From: Arthrobacter citreus
GTDB taxonomy: Bacteria > Actinomycetota > Actinomycetes > Actinomycetales > Micrococcaceae
NCBI RefSeq assembly: GCF_009192745.1
Contig: NZ_VTFV01000002.1
Span: 682,001 to 746,000, forward strand
Direction of reading: 5' to 3'
DNA: 64,000 bases
Part shown: piece after piece, positions 53,428 through 62,491 of the stretch
How the letters are laid out: each line of letters begins with the position of its first letter
Numbering within the stretch: position 1 is the first letter of the stretch
Notes under the pieces: model-generated
Seen by the model: the letters and a program-made list of their open reading frames with translations, nothing else
Told to the model about the DNA's origin: nothing
Databases searched by the model: none
Position numbers and translations under genes: made by a program

Positions 53428-53466
53428 GATGAGGCGAGCGGATCACGCGGATCCGCTCGCCTCATC
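53428..53466 (-). terminator. Terminator of LPXTG surface-protein gene
   Basis: GATGAGGCGAGCGGATC pairs perfectly with GATCCGCTCGCCTCATC over an ACGCG loop, 22 nt past the surface-protein stop. It separates that gene from tetR. Confidence 0.82.
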
Positions 53467-53488
53467 TGCCTGGTTGGCTACGGCTCAT

Positions 53489-56311
53489 TCACGTCCGTCG
53501 CCGGGCACGTCGCGAGATCGCCAGGAACACAGCTCCTGCGGCAATGAGCAGCAGCCCAAGCGCCCACGCGGGGCCGAACCCGGCACCGGTGTCGGGGAGC
53601 TCACCCCGGCCCCTGTCGCCGTTGTCACCGTACGAGGTGCCATCCGCGCCCGACTCGTTCCGGCCCTCGTCGGCTGCGGTCACGTTCACCGTCACCGTCG
53701 TTGAGCTCTCCAGCATCGCAGGAGACTCCGGCACGAATCTCAGCCGCACTTCATGCGTCCCCGCCGGCAGCCCGGAGAGGGTAACGACGCCCCTCCCGCT
53801 GACGACCTCAAATGCGTCCATGGAAGCAGCACCCAGGGAGGCCTCGATATGGCCGCCCAACGGGTCCCCCGCCGCGGCCAGGGCCGTGGAAGCCGCGGCC
53901 CGGACAGTGGACCCCGCAATGGCAGAAGCGATCTCGATGGTCACCGGGCTCCCGGACGACGCCGAAACTACCGCCTCCCGCGGTACGACGACCGTGGGGA
54001 TCCCGCGGAGCTCCAGACCGGTGGCCGCGGAAGCGGACGCGCCGAACCCCGGTTCCGGGACGAAACGGGCCGTCACCTGATGCGCACCGATGGGAAGGGT
54101 GTCGGACACGAACTCGAACGTCGCCTCGCCGTCGTCGACATCCGGATCGCTGTCCATGCCGGTAGGCACGGTGTGCACCACCTCGTCATCGAAGAGGAAC
54201 TCGACGGCGCCGCGGGGATCGATGTCCACCCCGAGCAGCGCGTTGGTCACCGTCGCTGACATCGTTACCGGCTGATCCGCGCGCACGCTGGCAGACGAGA
54301 GCGAGAGCGTCGTGAGCGTCGCAATGGGAGTGACCGCCACCGGGTGCGGGGGAGATGTCGAGGACGCGTACTGTTCGTTTGCGTCGCCGAGGAACTCGAC
54401 CGTGAGCGTCTCCGTACCCCAAGGCAGCACGACGTCGTCGAACAGGACCTCGCCCGCGATGTCGGCAGTGCCGTATGCGAGCAGCCCACCATTGGCGTAC
54501 AGCGCAGCCTGTCCGCTCACCGCCGTGGCGCCGGCGCGGACGGTAGCCGCTACATCTACCTTTTCGAAGGCCCGCGGGGCTGACGGCGCCTGGGTGATGG
54601 CAGTGGCCGTCGCGGCACGAGCGACGCTGAAGGGCACGGGCACGCTCGCCGAGGGAAGAACATCGACTGTGCTCGGATCTGCATCCTGAGAACCTGCGAA
54701 ACGGGCGGTCGCCACATGGTTTCCAGCCGGGGGGACATGCAGCACCGGACCGGCTGTGAAGATGCCGTTGCCGGCGTCTACGAGCGTGCCCGTCCCGACG
54801 GGCACCTCGTCCACTTCAACGGTCACGGTCTGCCCCGTGATGTCAACGCCGCCGCCCACTTCGACGGTCACGTTGGCTGCAAGCGTGTCGCCGTAGGTCG
54901 TAAGCGCCGGTGCCACATCGATCGAGGTCGCCGATGCCACTTCCGACGGGCCCGGGGGCGGGGGCGGAACGGGGTTGACGACGGTCACGGTCACGGTGTC
55001 TTGGGAGTAAGTGGATGACTGTTTGTAGTCACGTTGGTGGGCCTCGGTGGGGCGGAACTCCGCACGGAACTGATGCGTCCCTGCCGGCAGGCCCGGCACG
55101 GTGAAGGTATGGTCTCCCCCGATCGTGGCGTACTTGATGCGTGTGCTGCCCTGATACAGGTCCACCCAGCCGTGCAGCGGTGTGTTGGGTGTCCGGGTAT
55201 CAGCCGTACGCACACGCAGCGGGATGTCCTGCCCGGCCTCGACCTGGGCGGGAGCGGTGAGCTTCGTCGTAGAGGTCACGGGGACCATGATGCGTACTTT
55301 GCCTGTTTCGGAGAGCGGCCCAAAGTAGTCGTGCATGTCCTCGGGCCGCCGCGCAGCTGTGTCGATGCTGATCCTGCGCCCGACGTCACTGACCCAGCTC
55401 ATGCCGGTGCCCCCGCCCGATCCCGCCGAGTAGCTCAGGAACTTGCGCCCCGGGCCGCCGCCGGTGCCGGAGGCCGGCCAACCGCCGCCGCCGCCGCCTC
55501 CGCCGCCGCCGCTCGTCGCGAAAGCGGCGCTGCCGCCTTTGCCTCCACTCTTGCCGTACCCTGCGAACTTGGCGTCATCCTTGCCGTTTTGGCCGGGTGC
55601 GGTCGAGTGCTTCCCCTCTCCCCATGTTGCGGGCCAGGTCTGCACCGTCCTGCCGTCGGTGGAGCCGCTGCCCGAGGCCCCGCCGTTGCCTCCGTGGACG
55701 AACGTGAAGCTGCCGCTTGTGTCCCCCGGGCCGGAGTACCCGCCCGCGGCCTCGAGGATTTTGAGCAGGCCCGCGAGTGAGATGCCCCATCCGGGATCGC
55801 CACTGTATCCGCCGCCTCCGCCGCCCCCGCCGGCGACTGCGACGAGCTGGCCATTCAGCTTCACGGCGGCGGCGCCTCCTCCGCCCCCACCGTCGGCTCC
55901 CGAGAGGCTGCCGCCCCCACCGTCGCCTCCGTTGGTCCAGCCCTTGCCGCCCTTCCTGCCCTTGGCATCTTTCGCAGGATAGACGGTGATTCGGTCGCCC
56001 TGGGTTACGGGGATCTGCACCGCGAAGTCAGCGCCGCGTCCGCCGGTGCCCATATTGATGGACCCTCCATTACCGCCGTGGAGTCCCACCAGGATGGTGC
56101 TTGTCCCGTCGGGGACATACCAGTCGGCCGGCTCGGTGAAGTCCCAGACGTGCTGTGGCAGCGGTGCGGCGTGGGCCGGGATTGCCGCACCGAGGCCGAG
56201 ACCGCTGAGCGCAACGGAGGCGGCGGTGAACAATGAGACGCGGCGACGAACACGCGAACCAGGGCGGGTGCGTACGCGCTCTCTACGTGGAGACTCAGAA
56301 AGTTTGATCAC
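53489..56311 (-). CDS. LPXTG-anchored glycine-rich and Ig-like surface protein
   Basis: The 940-residue protein has an export signal (basic region then LFTAASVALSGLGLGAAIPAHA), a glycine-rich domain (about 60-310) with several G8-12 tracts, at least four to five repeated Ig-like modules (about 340-870; each with a GxPAGTHxxRxxFxP- or GNHVATARF-like strand pattern), and a sorting signal LPDTG, a hydrophobic helix and RRARRRT. It should be sortase-linked to the wall and probably acts in adhesion. No sortase gene is in the window. GTG 56311 has no ribosome binding site; a TAAAAT box lies 6 nt upstream, so the mRNA is probably leaderless. Confidence 0.85.
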   Translation of the reverse strand: MIKLSESPRRERVRTRPGSRVRRRVSLFTAASVALSGLGLGAAIPAHAAPLPQHVWDFTEPADWYVPDGTSTILVGLHGGNGGSINMGTGGRGADFAVQIPVTQGDRITVYPAKDAKGRKGGKGWTNGGDGGGGSLSGADGGGGGGAAAVKLNGQLVAVAGGGGGGGGYSGDPGWGISLAGLLKILEAAGGYSGPGDTSGSFTFVHGGNGGASGSGSTDGRTVQTWPATWGEGKHSTAPGQNGKDDAKFAGYGKSGGKGGSAAFATSGGGGGGGGGGWPASGTGGGPGRKFLSYSAGSGGGTGMSWVSDVGRRISIDTAARRPEDMHDYFGPLSETGKVRIMVPVTSTTKLTAPAQVEAGQDIPLRVRTADTRTPNTPLHGWVDLYQGSTRIKYATIGGDHTFTVPGLPAGTHQFRAEFRPTEAHQRDYKQSSTYSQDTVTVTVVNPVPPPPPGPSEVASATSIDVAPALTTYGDTLAANVTVEVGGGVDITGQTVTVEVDEVPVGTGTLVDAGNGIFTAGPVLHVPPAGNHVATARFAGSQDADPSTVDVLPSASVPVPFSVARAATATAITQAPSAPRAFEKVDVAATVRAGATAVSGQAALYANGGLLAYGTADIAGEVLFDDVVLPWGTETLTVEFLGDANEQYASSTSPPHPVAVTPIATLTTLSLSSASVRADQPVTMSATVTNALLGVDIDPRGAVEFLFDDEVVHTVPTGMDSDPDVDDGEATFEFVSDTLPIGAHQVTARFVPEPGFGASASAATGLELRGIPTVVVPREAVVSASSGSPVTIEIASAIAGSTVRAAASTALAAAGDPLGGHIEASLGAASMDAFEVVSGRGVVTLSGLPAGTHEVRLRFVPESPAMLESSTTVTVNVTAADEGRNESGADGTSYGDNGDRGRGELPDTGAGFGPAWALGLLLIAAGAVFLAISRRARRRT
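55485..55515 (-). repeat. GGN codon repeat encoding polyglycine tract in the surface protein
   Basis: This stretch of repeated GGC/GGA/GGT codons encodes about ten consecutive Gly. Others lie near 55808-55835 and 55878-55895. Length changes in multiples of three would lengthen or shorten the Gly tracts without a frameshift. Confidence 0.55.
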
Positions 56312-56610
56312 AGTCCAATTTTAGAGTCAGTTCATTTTGAGTGTCTAGTCCCACAAACCTGCCGGGGCTTGGCTTAGGTGACCATGTTTGCCGGAATTGC
56401 GGACCGCCGGTTGTCTCCATGCAGGTTCTGTGCCGGGAGACCTGAACGGATCCCGAGCGGCAGGTCCTCCTCCACAAGCCGCGTGCAGGGGCGGGGTATC
56501 CATAAAAGCCGGGCCCTCCGTCCTGGTGCTGCCGGCCGGGGCAAGACTGGTTTTCATGCCAACGGCCGTCCGGTCCGCGGTTGTCTATCGAGAAAACTGA
56601 GGAGACAGAA
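56312..56610. other. Junction between cassette and DUF4244 gene
   Basis: This 299-bp stretch holds the surface-protein promoter, which is unusually AT-rich for this window (56312-56352), then ordinary high-GC sequence leading to the DUF4244 ribosome binding site. No inverted repeat, direct repeat or gene remnant marking an insertion was recognised, and the exact cassette end on this side is unclear. Confidence 0.4.
56318..56323 (-). promoter_or_regulatory. -10 box (TAAAAT) for leaderless surface-protein transcript
   Basis: TAAAAT lies 6 nt (TGGACT) before the GTG at 56311. TAGACA (56347-56342), 18 nt upstream, is a good -35. This is the most complete promoter seen for a leaderless candidate. 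Confidence 0.6.
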
Positions 56611-56970
56611 ATGTCATTCATGCAGCCCAAATCAACATCATTCCCAGGCCCCCGCCGCGTGGCCGGCGCCGTGAGCGCCGGTGCAGAGGACCCCGTCACC
56701 GGAGATGTCGTTTCTGCTCCGGCGACCGCCAGCCAGTCCCGCACGACGGCCGGCGTGGTTCCTCCCCTGGCCGAGGTGATTCAATTTCCGGCGGGAAGAC
56801 GGCGGGTTGCCCGGATGCAGGACAGGGAAGCGGGGATGGCCACGGCAGAGTATGCGATTGCTACCCTGGCCGCCGTGGCCTTTGCTGCGTTGCTCGTCGC
56901 GGTGCTTAGCAGCGGCGATGTCCGGGAGCTGCTGATGTCCCTGATTCGTGCCGCGCTCAGCTTCGGGTGA
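56611..56970 (+). CDS. DUF4244 (Flp pilin-like) protein
   Basis: The 119-residue protein has a variable N-terminus and a conserved C-terminal EAGMATAEYAIATLAAVAFAALLVAVLSSGDVRELLMSLIRAALSFG-type segment (landmark GMATAEYAIATLAAVAFA), typical of DUF4244 proteins linked to tad loci. Its E-to-membrane segment resembles Flp prepilins, so it is probably the pilin. ATG 56611 has a GAGGAGACAGAA ribosome binding site. Upstream lies the inserted cassette, so it is no longer cotranscribed with tadC. Confidence 0.85.
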   Translation: MSFMQPKSTSFPGPRRVAGAVSAGAEDPVTGDVVSAPATASQSRTTAGVVPPLAEVIQFPAGRRRVARMQDREAGMATAEYAIATLAAVAFAALLVAVLSSGDVRELLMSLIRAALSFG

Positions 56971-57320
56971 AGCCCGCACGCCGCAAGGAAGCCCAACATG
57001 GTGCAGTCACTGCGGAACTCGCGGTGGCTATGCCCGCCGCGGCAATCGTCCTGGCTGCGCTGCTGACCGGAGCCGCAGCCGGCCTGACCCAGCTGCGGCT
57101 GGAAGAAGCTGCAGGTGCTGCAGCGAGGCTGGTCATGCGCGGAGACAGCGGCAAGGCCGCCGCGGCCGTCACGCGCCTAGCCGGGGACGGGGCAGTGATG
57201 GAGGTGTCCGAGAGCGGGGAATGGATTCACATTCGTGTTGAATCTGCGCTCCGGGCACCGCTGCTGGACCTGCTGCCAATCACGCTCGCTGCAGAAGCTT
57301 CGGCTCCCCAGGAGGAATAA
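56967..57320 (+). CDS. TadE-like minor pilin
   Basis: The 117-residue protein starts with a short basic segment and a long hydrophobic helix (GAVTAELAVAMPAAAIVLAALLTGAAAG), the TadE/TadG-like pseudopilin pattern. The C-terminal domain is extracellular. The GTG start overlaps the DUF4244 stop by 4 nt, and the next gene overlaps its stop by one base. Minor pilins of this type help assemble or tip the pilus. Confidence 0.82.
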   Translation: MKPARRKEAQHGAVTAELAVAMPAAAIVLAALLTGAAAGLTQLRLEEAAGAAARLVMRGDSGKAAAAVTRLAGDGAVMEVSESGEWIHIRVESALRAPLLDLLPITLAAEASAPQEE

Positions 57321-57715
57321 TGATGAACCGGATTCACCGCCTGTCCCGTGTGGATGCTGACACCGGGGCTGGAACGGTCCTTATGCTCGGCATCGTGCTG
57401 GGCGCCATCTCGCTGACCGTGGCTGCAGTACTGCTCTCATCCGCAGCGGTTTCCGGAGCCCGGGCGGGTACAGCAGCGAATCTGGCCGCGCTCGCCGGGG
57501 CGGATGCCTTGCGCGGGCTTCGCAGCGGAGACCCCTGCGTGCTGGCCGCTGCGGTGGCGGAACGGAACAAAGCCCGGGTCGGGCAGTGCGCTCCTGATTC
57601 GCAGGCACGAACGGTGACAGTCACGGTCGAAACTGCAGCTGTGCTGCTGCCTTGGCCGGCAACAGCGCAGGCGCGGGCCGGACCGCCTCCGGATGGCTCG
57701 CCTGGGCCCGGCTGA
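57320..57715 (+). CDS. Rv3654c-like TadE family protein
   Basis: The 131-residue protein has an N-terminal basic segment (MNRIHRLSRVDAD), the TadE-like helix GAGTVLMLGIVLGAISLTVAAVLL, then AARAGTAANLAALAGADALRG and a Cys pair (DPCVL, GQCAP). It resembles the Rv3654c-type pseudopilins found beside the helicase in actinobacteria. The start may be ATG 57320 or 57323. The convergent helicase gene stops 10 nt later. Confidence 0.8.
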   Translation: MMNRIHRLSRVDADTGAGTVLMLGIVLGAISLTVAAVLLSSAAVSGARAGTAANLAALAGADALRGLRSGDPCVLAAAVAERNKARVGQCAPDSQARTVTVTVETAAVLLPWPATAQARAGPPPDGSPGPG

Positions 57716-57725
57716 TACCGGCGGG

Positions 57726-60161
57726 CTAAGAGTGGATGCCGACCTTGCGCGGAGCATGTTCTTTCCCTGATGGGTTGCCTTGCCGATCCGGGGAAGCACC
57801 CGTCGTGGGTGCATTCGCCAGCAGTACCCCGATCAGGGTGACGGCGCCCTTCTTGTCCAGGGGATTGTTTTTGTTGCCGCACTTGGGGGACTGCACGCAG
57901 GACGGGCAGCCGCCGTCACACTCACAGGCCCGGATCGCATCCCGGGTGGCGCTGAGCCAGATCGTGGCAGCTTCATAAGCCCGCTCCGCGAATCCGGCAC
58001 CGCCGGGATGACCGTCGTACACGAAGATGGTCGGTTTGCCGGTGTCAGCGTGCAGGGCAGTGGAGACGCCGCCGATGTCCCAGCGGTCGGAGGTTGCCAC
58101 CAGCGGGAGCATCCCGATCGAGGCATGTTCGGCCGCATGCAGCGAACCCGGGAAATCAGCTGCAGCCAGGCCGGCAGCGAGCAGCAGCTTCTCATCGATG
58201 ATGAACCACACGGCCTTGGTGAACAGTTCCTTGGCTTCCAGTTCCAACGGCTCCTCGCCGAGGATCTCGTTGGAAACCAGGGCCTTGCGCTGGAAGGAAA
58301 CCACCTGAGTGGTGACCTTCACCGTGCCGAAGCACATCTGGACTTCCCCCCACTGCTCCGAACGCTCGGTCTCCATCACCTCAATCTGGGTGATGTCCCG
58401 GGCCTGGGTATAGAACTCCGGGTTCGCCCGGGTGACCACGGCACAGTGGTCTGCCTCATTGAGTTCCTCGACCAGGAAGGTTTGCCCCTGATGCACGTAC
58501 ACCGCTCCGGTATGGGCCTGGTACTGGCTCTGGGCGCCGTCCATGGTTCCCAGCAGCGTGCCTGTTTCAGCCTCTACGATATTGATCGGTCCGCCGCCGG
58601 CCGCCCGCAGGTTCACCATTGATGCGGCGCTCTCGGCATGGGTCCAGAACCAGCCGGCCGGACGGCGCCGCAGGTAGCCCTGCTCCACCAGGGAATCCAG
58701 CAGGCCAGCCGCCGTAGGCCCGAACATGTCCCGCTCCTCCGGCTTCAGCGGCAGTTCGGCCGCCGCCGCGCACAGGTGCGGCCCCAGCACGTAAGGATTC
58801 GAGGGGTCGAAAACCGTCGCCTCCACGGAAATGTCGAAGATGGCTTCCGGATGGTGCACCAGGTAGGTGTCCAACGGATCGTCGCTGGCAACGAAGGCGG
58901 CCAGGGCATCCTGCCCGGATCGGCCGGCCCGGCCGATCTGCTGGAACAGGGACGCACGGGTCCCCGGCCAGCCGGCCACCAGCACGGCGTCCAGCCCGGA
59001 GATATCAATGCCCAATTCCAGCGCCGAAGTGCTGGCAATGCCCAGGAGCTGTCCGCTGCGCAGCTGGTTCTCCAAGGCACGGCGTTCCTCCGGCAGGTAT
59101 CCGGAGCGGTACGCGGCAACGCGGTCCGGCAGGGAAGGGTGCACCTCGTCGAGCAGCCGCCGGGTAATGGCGGCAATGGTTTCAGCGCCCCGGCGGGACT
59201 TGATGAACGCTATGGTCCTCACCTGCGCGGACACCAGGTTGGCCAGCAGGTCGGAGGTTTCGGCGATCACGGTGCGGCGCTCGCGGGCACCGTTCTCGCC
59301 CTTGCCGTCGGTGAGCTGCGGCTCCCACAGCGCAACGGTTGTTGCTCCGTGCGGCGAATAGTCCCGGGTGAAGGCCTGCACCTCGCTGCCGATCAGCCGG
59401 CCGAAGGACTGCGCAGGATCAGCGGAGGTGGCAGACGCTCCGATGAACACCGGATCCGCGCCGTAGTATGCGCAGATCCGGCGCAGGCGGCGCATCAAAT
59501 TGGCCACATTGGACCCGAAGACACCCCGGTAGCTGTGCGCCTCATCGATGATGACGTACTTCAGACGGCGGAAGAACCGGGCCCACCACGCATGATTCGG
59601 GAGCACACCAAAGTGCAGCATGTCAGGGTTCGCCAGCACCATATTGGCGTGGTCCCGGATCCAGCGGCGGGCACCCGGGTCGGTATCGCCGTCGTACGTT
59701 TCGGCACGCAGCGTCGGGAGGTGCAGGGAGTTAAGGGCCGCCAGCTGGTCAGCGGCCAGCGCCTTGGTGGGGGAGAGGTACAGGGCCACGGACCCGGTGG
59801 GCTCCAGGGAAATGCGGTCATCCAAAGCGGTCCGGTGGATTTCGTCCAGCACCGGCAGCTGGTAGGCCAGCGACTTGCCGGAAGCCGTGCCGGTGGAAAT
59901 GATCGTGTGCCGTCCGGCATGGGCACAGTCTGCCGCTTCGGCCTGGTGCTGCCAGGGAGAGTGCACGCCCAGCGTTGCGTAGGCGTCAACCAGATCGGGG
60001 TGAACCCAGTCCGGCCACGACGCCGTCTGCGCTTGCCGGGCCGGAATCTGATGAATATGGACCAGCTGCTCCGGGTCGGCTCCGCCGCCGAGCAGCGGGA
60101 TCAGGGAATCAGAAATGGCCACGCGGCCATTGTCCCACTGGTACCCGTGCGTTCGGGACAC
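57726..60161 (-). CDS. DEAH-box helicase of the helicase/secretion neighborhood
   Basis: The 811-residue SF2 helicase has a Walker A-like STGTASGKSLAYQLPVL, DEAH in YVIIDEAHSYRG, motif III-like GASATSA, motif VI QIGRAGRSGQ, and a Cys-rich C-terminal motif CECDGGCPSCVQSPKCG that probably binds Zn or Fe-S (DUF1998 region). It typically lies beside tad loci in actinobacteria and is convergent with them here. Its role in DNA repair or pilus biology is unproven. The start is uncertain: GTG 60161 or GTG 60122 (VAISDSLIPLLG, closer to the family start). Confidence 0.9.
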   Translation of the reverse strand: MSRTHGYQWDNGRVAISDSLIPLLGGGADPEQLVHIHQIPARQAQTASWPDWVHPDLVDAYATLGVHSPWQHQAEAADCAHAGRHTIISTGTASGKSLAYQLPVLDEIHRTALDDRISLEPTGSVALYLSPTKALAADQLAALNSLHLPTLRAETYDGDTDPGARRWIRDHANMVLANPDMLHFGVLPNHAWWARFFRRLKYVIIDEAHSYRGVFGSNVANLMRRLRRICAYYGADPVFIGASATSADPAQSFGRLIGSEVQAFTRDYSPHGATTVALWEPQLTDGKGENGARERRTVIAETSDLLANLVSAQVRTIAFIKSRRGAETIAAITRRLLDEVHPSLPDRVAAYRSGYLPEERRALENQLRSGQLLGIASTSALELGIDISGLDAVLVAGWPGTRASLFQQIGRAGRSGQDALAAFVASDDPLDTYLVHHPEAIFDISVEATVFDPSNPYVLGPHLCAAAAELPLKPEERDMFGPTAAGLLDSLVEQGYLRRRPAGWFWTHAESAASMVNLRAAGGGPINIVEAETGTLLGTMDGAQSQYQAHTGAVYVHQGQTFLVEELNEADHCAVVTRANPEFYTQARDITQIEVMETERSEQWGEVQMCFGTVKVTTQVVSFQRKALVSNEILGEEPLELEAKELFTKAVWFIIDEKLLLAAGLAAADFPGSLHAAEHASIGMLPLVATSDRWDIGGVSTALHADTGKPTIFVYDGHPGGAGFAERAYEAATIWLSATRDAIRACECDGGCPSCVQSPKCGNKNNPLDKKGAVTLIGVLLANAPTTGASPDRQGNPSGKEHAPRKVGIHS

Positions 60162-60191
60162 CCATACCGGCCGGTCCGCGGCAGGCGAAAT

Positions 60192-60842
60192 CTACAGCCG
60201 CGGCTCAAACATCATGACGCTCGCCAGGGACTCCCAGCCGAGGTACCGGTAGAGCTCCAGGCCGGTTGCAGGAGAGATCAGCAGCCCGGTCTCGGCGTCG
60301 TGCTCCAGCGCCACGGCCGTCAGCGCCCGCATCACATAGCTGCCAAGTCCCTGCCTGCGGAAACCGGGATCGGTGACAATCTGGTCATAGACCGCGAAGC
60401 CGTCCACCACCGCCACATGCCCTCCCGCGGCCGTGACGTCCCCGGACGCCACTTCCACCCGGCCACCGGTACTGCTGCGGAAAGTCTGGGCGGTGAACCC
60501 GTCCGGGGGCAGCGGATCTTCAATGTCCTGGCCCTCCATGGGCAGGAGCATAAACACCTCATCGGTGGACCGGACGGAGAGCCCATAGACGTTTGCGGCA
60601 CCGTAGAGTTCCGAGACCCTGGACGTGACAATCGTGAACAGACGCCCTGCGCCCTGCCGTGCCGAACTGGCCAGGGCAGCGAACTCATCGTGGGACGGCT
60701 CCAGAGCGAAGTACTCCCAGTCGTTGGTTTTGTCATGCAGGAAAGCGGCCGGGAACCGACCCTCGTGGCGTGTCTGGTATCCGCGGGCCTTCGCCCAGCC
60801 CGTCACCCAGGTCTCCAAGAGATCATCGGTTAGTCCGTTCAT
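60192..60842 (-). CDS. GNAT family N-acetyltransferase
   Basis: The 216-residue protein has an N-terminal uncharacterised part (about 1-130) and a C-terminal GNAT fold with the acetyl-CoA motif VTDPGFRRQGLGSYVMRAL (V-x-P-x-x-R-R-x-G-L-G) and a final GLELYRYLGWESLA strand. The substrate is unknown. The start at 60842 (MNGLTDD) has a TAGTGT box 7 nt upstream, suggesting a leaderless mRNA. The longer frame to 61700 runs through the trhO gene on the other strand and was rejected. Confidence 0.85.
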   Translation of the reverse strand: MNGLTDDLLETWVTGWAKARGYQTRHEGRFPAAFLHDKTNDWEYFALEPSHDEFAALASSARQGAGRLFTIVTSRVSELYGAANVYGLSVRSTDEVFMLLPMEGQDIEDPLPPDGFTAQTFRSSTGGRVEVASGDVTAAGGHVAVVDGFAVYDQIVTDPGFRRQGLGSYVMRALTAVALEHDAETGLLISPATGLELYRYLGWESLASVMMFEPRL

Positions 60843-60849
60843 GCGCCAA

Positions 60850-60855
60850 ACACTA
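60850..60855 (-). promoter_or_regulatory. -10 box (TAGTGT) for leaderless GNAT transcript
   Basis: TAGTGT on the minus strand lies 7 nt (TTGGCGC) before ATG 60842. The trhO gene diverges 85 bp away. Confidence 0.4.
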
Positions 60856-60914
60856 GCCCGCCCTTCCCCCGGGCGGGAGGGCGGTCCGGCAAAACCGGAT
60901 TTCCCCAGCCGGTC

Positions 60915-60920
60915 TACCCT
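60915..60920 (+). promoter_or_regulatory. -10 box (TACCCT) for leaderless trhO transcript
   Basis: TACCCT is followed by TAATAC and the GTG at 60927, a 6-nt spacing, supporting the GTG start over the ATG at 60933. Confidence 0.4.
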
Positions 60921-60926
60921 TAATAC

Positions 60927-61820
60927 GTGGCCATGAATCGAATTGCTCTCTATTACGCCTTCACCCCCCTCCCGGACCCCGAAGCGATCCGCCTCTGGCA
61001 GCGTGCCCTGTGCGAGAAGCTTGGTCTGCGCGGCCGCATCCTGGTCTCCGAGGACGGCATCAACGGAACGGTCGGCGGTGAACTCAGTGCGGTTAAAGCC
61101 TATGTAAAGGCGACCCGGGAGTACCCCGCGTTCAAGAAGATGGATATCAAGTACTCCGAAGGCTCGGCCGAGGATTTCCCGCGCCTCAGCGTGAAGGTCC
61201 GTCCGGAAATCGTGAGCTTCGGAGCGCCCGGGGAACTGAAAGTGGATGAGAACGGTGTTGTGGGCGGCGGCACCCACCTGCGCCCCGAAGAGCTGCACCA
61301 GCTGGTGGAAGCCAAGAAGGCCGCCGGTGAGGACGTGGTCTTCTTTGACGGCCGCAACGCCTTCGAGGCGCAGATCGGCAAGTTCAAGGGAGCTGTGGTC
61401 CCGGATGTGTCCACGACGCACGACTTCATCAAGGAACTCGAGTCCGGCAAGTACGACGACCTGAAGGACAAGCCTGTGGTCACCTACTGCACGGGAGGGG
61501 TGCGCTGCGAAGTTCTCTCGGCTCTGATGGTGAACCGCGGATTCCAGGAGGTCTACCAGATGAAGGGCGGAATCGTCCGGTACGGGGAGACCTTTGGTGA
61601 CAAGGGCCTGTGGGAAGGCTCGCTTTATGTCTTCGACAAGCGCATGCACATGGAATTCACGGACGACGCCGCCACGATCGGTGAGTGCGTACGCTGCCAT
61701 GCCCCTACCAGCAAGTTCGAGAACTGCTCCAATCCATCCTGCCGCAAGCTGACGCTGTACTGCGCTGAGTGCTCCTCGGATCCCTCTACGCTGCGCTGCC
61801 CGGACGGCTGCGAGGCCTAG
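60927..61820 (+). CDS. trhO: Rhodanese-domain tRNA uridine(34) hydroxylase
   Basis: The 297-residue YceA/TrhO-family protein installs the hydroxyl at C5 of wobble uridine-34 in some tRNAs, using oxygen. It has an N-terminal acylphosphatase-like/UPF0176 domain ([12 protein letters not shown]-type motif, here [13 protein letters not shown]), a rhodanese domain ([13 protein letters not shown]) with the active-site CTGGVRCE Cys, and a Cys-rich C-terminus ([33 protein letters not shown]) likely to bind Zn. The 6-nt -10 spacing favours GTG 60927 as start. It converges on the tetR gene with only 33 nt between them. Confidence 0.92.
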   Translation: MAMNRIALYYAFTPLPDPEAIRLWQRALCEKLGLRGRILVSEDGINGTVGGELSAVKAYVKATREYPAFKKMDIKYSEGSAEDFPRLSVKVRPEIVSFGAPGELKVDENGVVGGGTHLRPEELHQLVEAKKAAGEDVVFFDGRNAFEAQIGKFKGAVVPDVSTTHDFIKELESGKYDDLKDKPVVTYCTGGVRCEVLSALMVNRGFQEVYQMKGGIVRYGETFGDKGLWEGSLYVFDKRMHMEFTDDAATIGECVRCHAPTSKFENCSNPSCRKLTLYCAECSSDPSTLRCPDGCEA

Positions 61821-61853
61821 TACCGCCGGTTGGTCATCGCCCCGGCCCCTGAT

Positions 61854-62450
61854 TTAGTTCCCGAAGGCCGCCGGGGCCGTCGTCTCGGCCAGGCTCCTGA
61901 CCGCCTGTTCGAAGAGGTCCGCAGGATTCGACGCGCTGCCTGCTGCCTGTTCGCGGGCAAAGCACTGCCAGGCTATGCGCCAGGTGCAGGCAATCAGTTC
62001 GGCCACGGTCTGTGCCTGCATCCGGTCCAGCAGGCCGCGTTCCTGCAGTGAGTCGCTGAGGTCCCCCACCAGTTGGATTTCCTGCCGGGAAACCACCTGC
62101 AGCAGTCGTGGCTCCCGCAGCAGCAGCCGGGAGATCCGCTTGAAGTCAGATTGCTCCACCTCGTAGGCGAACTGCTCGCGGCAGGCATCAATCAGCTCGC
62201 GGAGAATCAGCGGCGCGGACCCGGCAGGTGCTTCCCGGGAGAGTAAGGCGTTCAGCAGCTCGCCCTGCCCGGGCACCGCGGCCGCTTCCTTGGAATCGTA
62301 GTAGCGGAAGAAAGTCCGCTCAGAGATGCCTGCCCTTTCGGCAATGCGCGCCACCGTCGTCGCCTCCACGCCGTCGGCTTCCAGTAAATCGAGAGTGGCC
62401 AGCTGGATCTCCCGCCGCGTAGCGGCCTTATGGTCTGCGCGCTTGCCCAT
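61854..62450 (-). CDS. TetR family regulator of divergent MFS exporter
   Basis: The 198-residue repressor has a clear helix-turn-helix (TTVARIAERAGISERTFFRYYDSKEAAAV; landmarks AGISERTFFRYYDSK) and a helical ligand-binding domain. Its ATG 62450 is preceded by GGAAAC. The divergent MFS gene begins 130 bp away, with a pair of CTGT-C/G-ACAG dyads between them (62492-62544). It probably represses the exporter until a drug-like inducer binds; the inducer is unknown. Confidence 0.88.
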   Translation of the reverse strand: MGKRADHKAATRREIQLATLDLLEADGVEATTVARIAERAGISERTFFRYYDSKEAAAVPGQGELLNALLSREAPAGSAPLILRELIDACREQFAYEVEQSDFKRISRLLLREPRLLQVVSRQEIQLVGDLSDSLQERGLLDRMQAQTVAELIACTWRIAWQCFAREQAAGSASNPADLFEQAVRSLAETTAPAAFGN

Positions 62451-62491
62451 GGTGTTTCCGCTCCCTTCGCCGTGCCTGTAGGGGCATTGTC

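Noticed and set aside
52749-56311. Cassette as a classical transposon
   Set aside because: No transposase, flanking inverted repeats or clear target duplication was found at either junction.
60843-61700. N-terminal extension of the GNAT gene through the trhO region
   Set aside because: It is antisense to conserved trhO codons; the GNAT family start and -10 spacing both fit ATG 60842.
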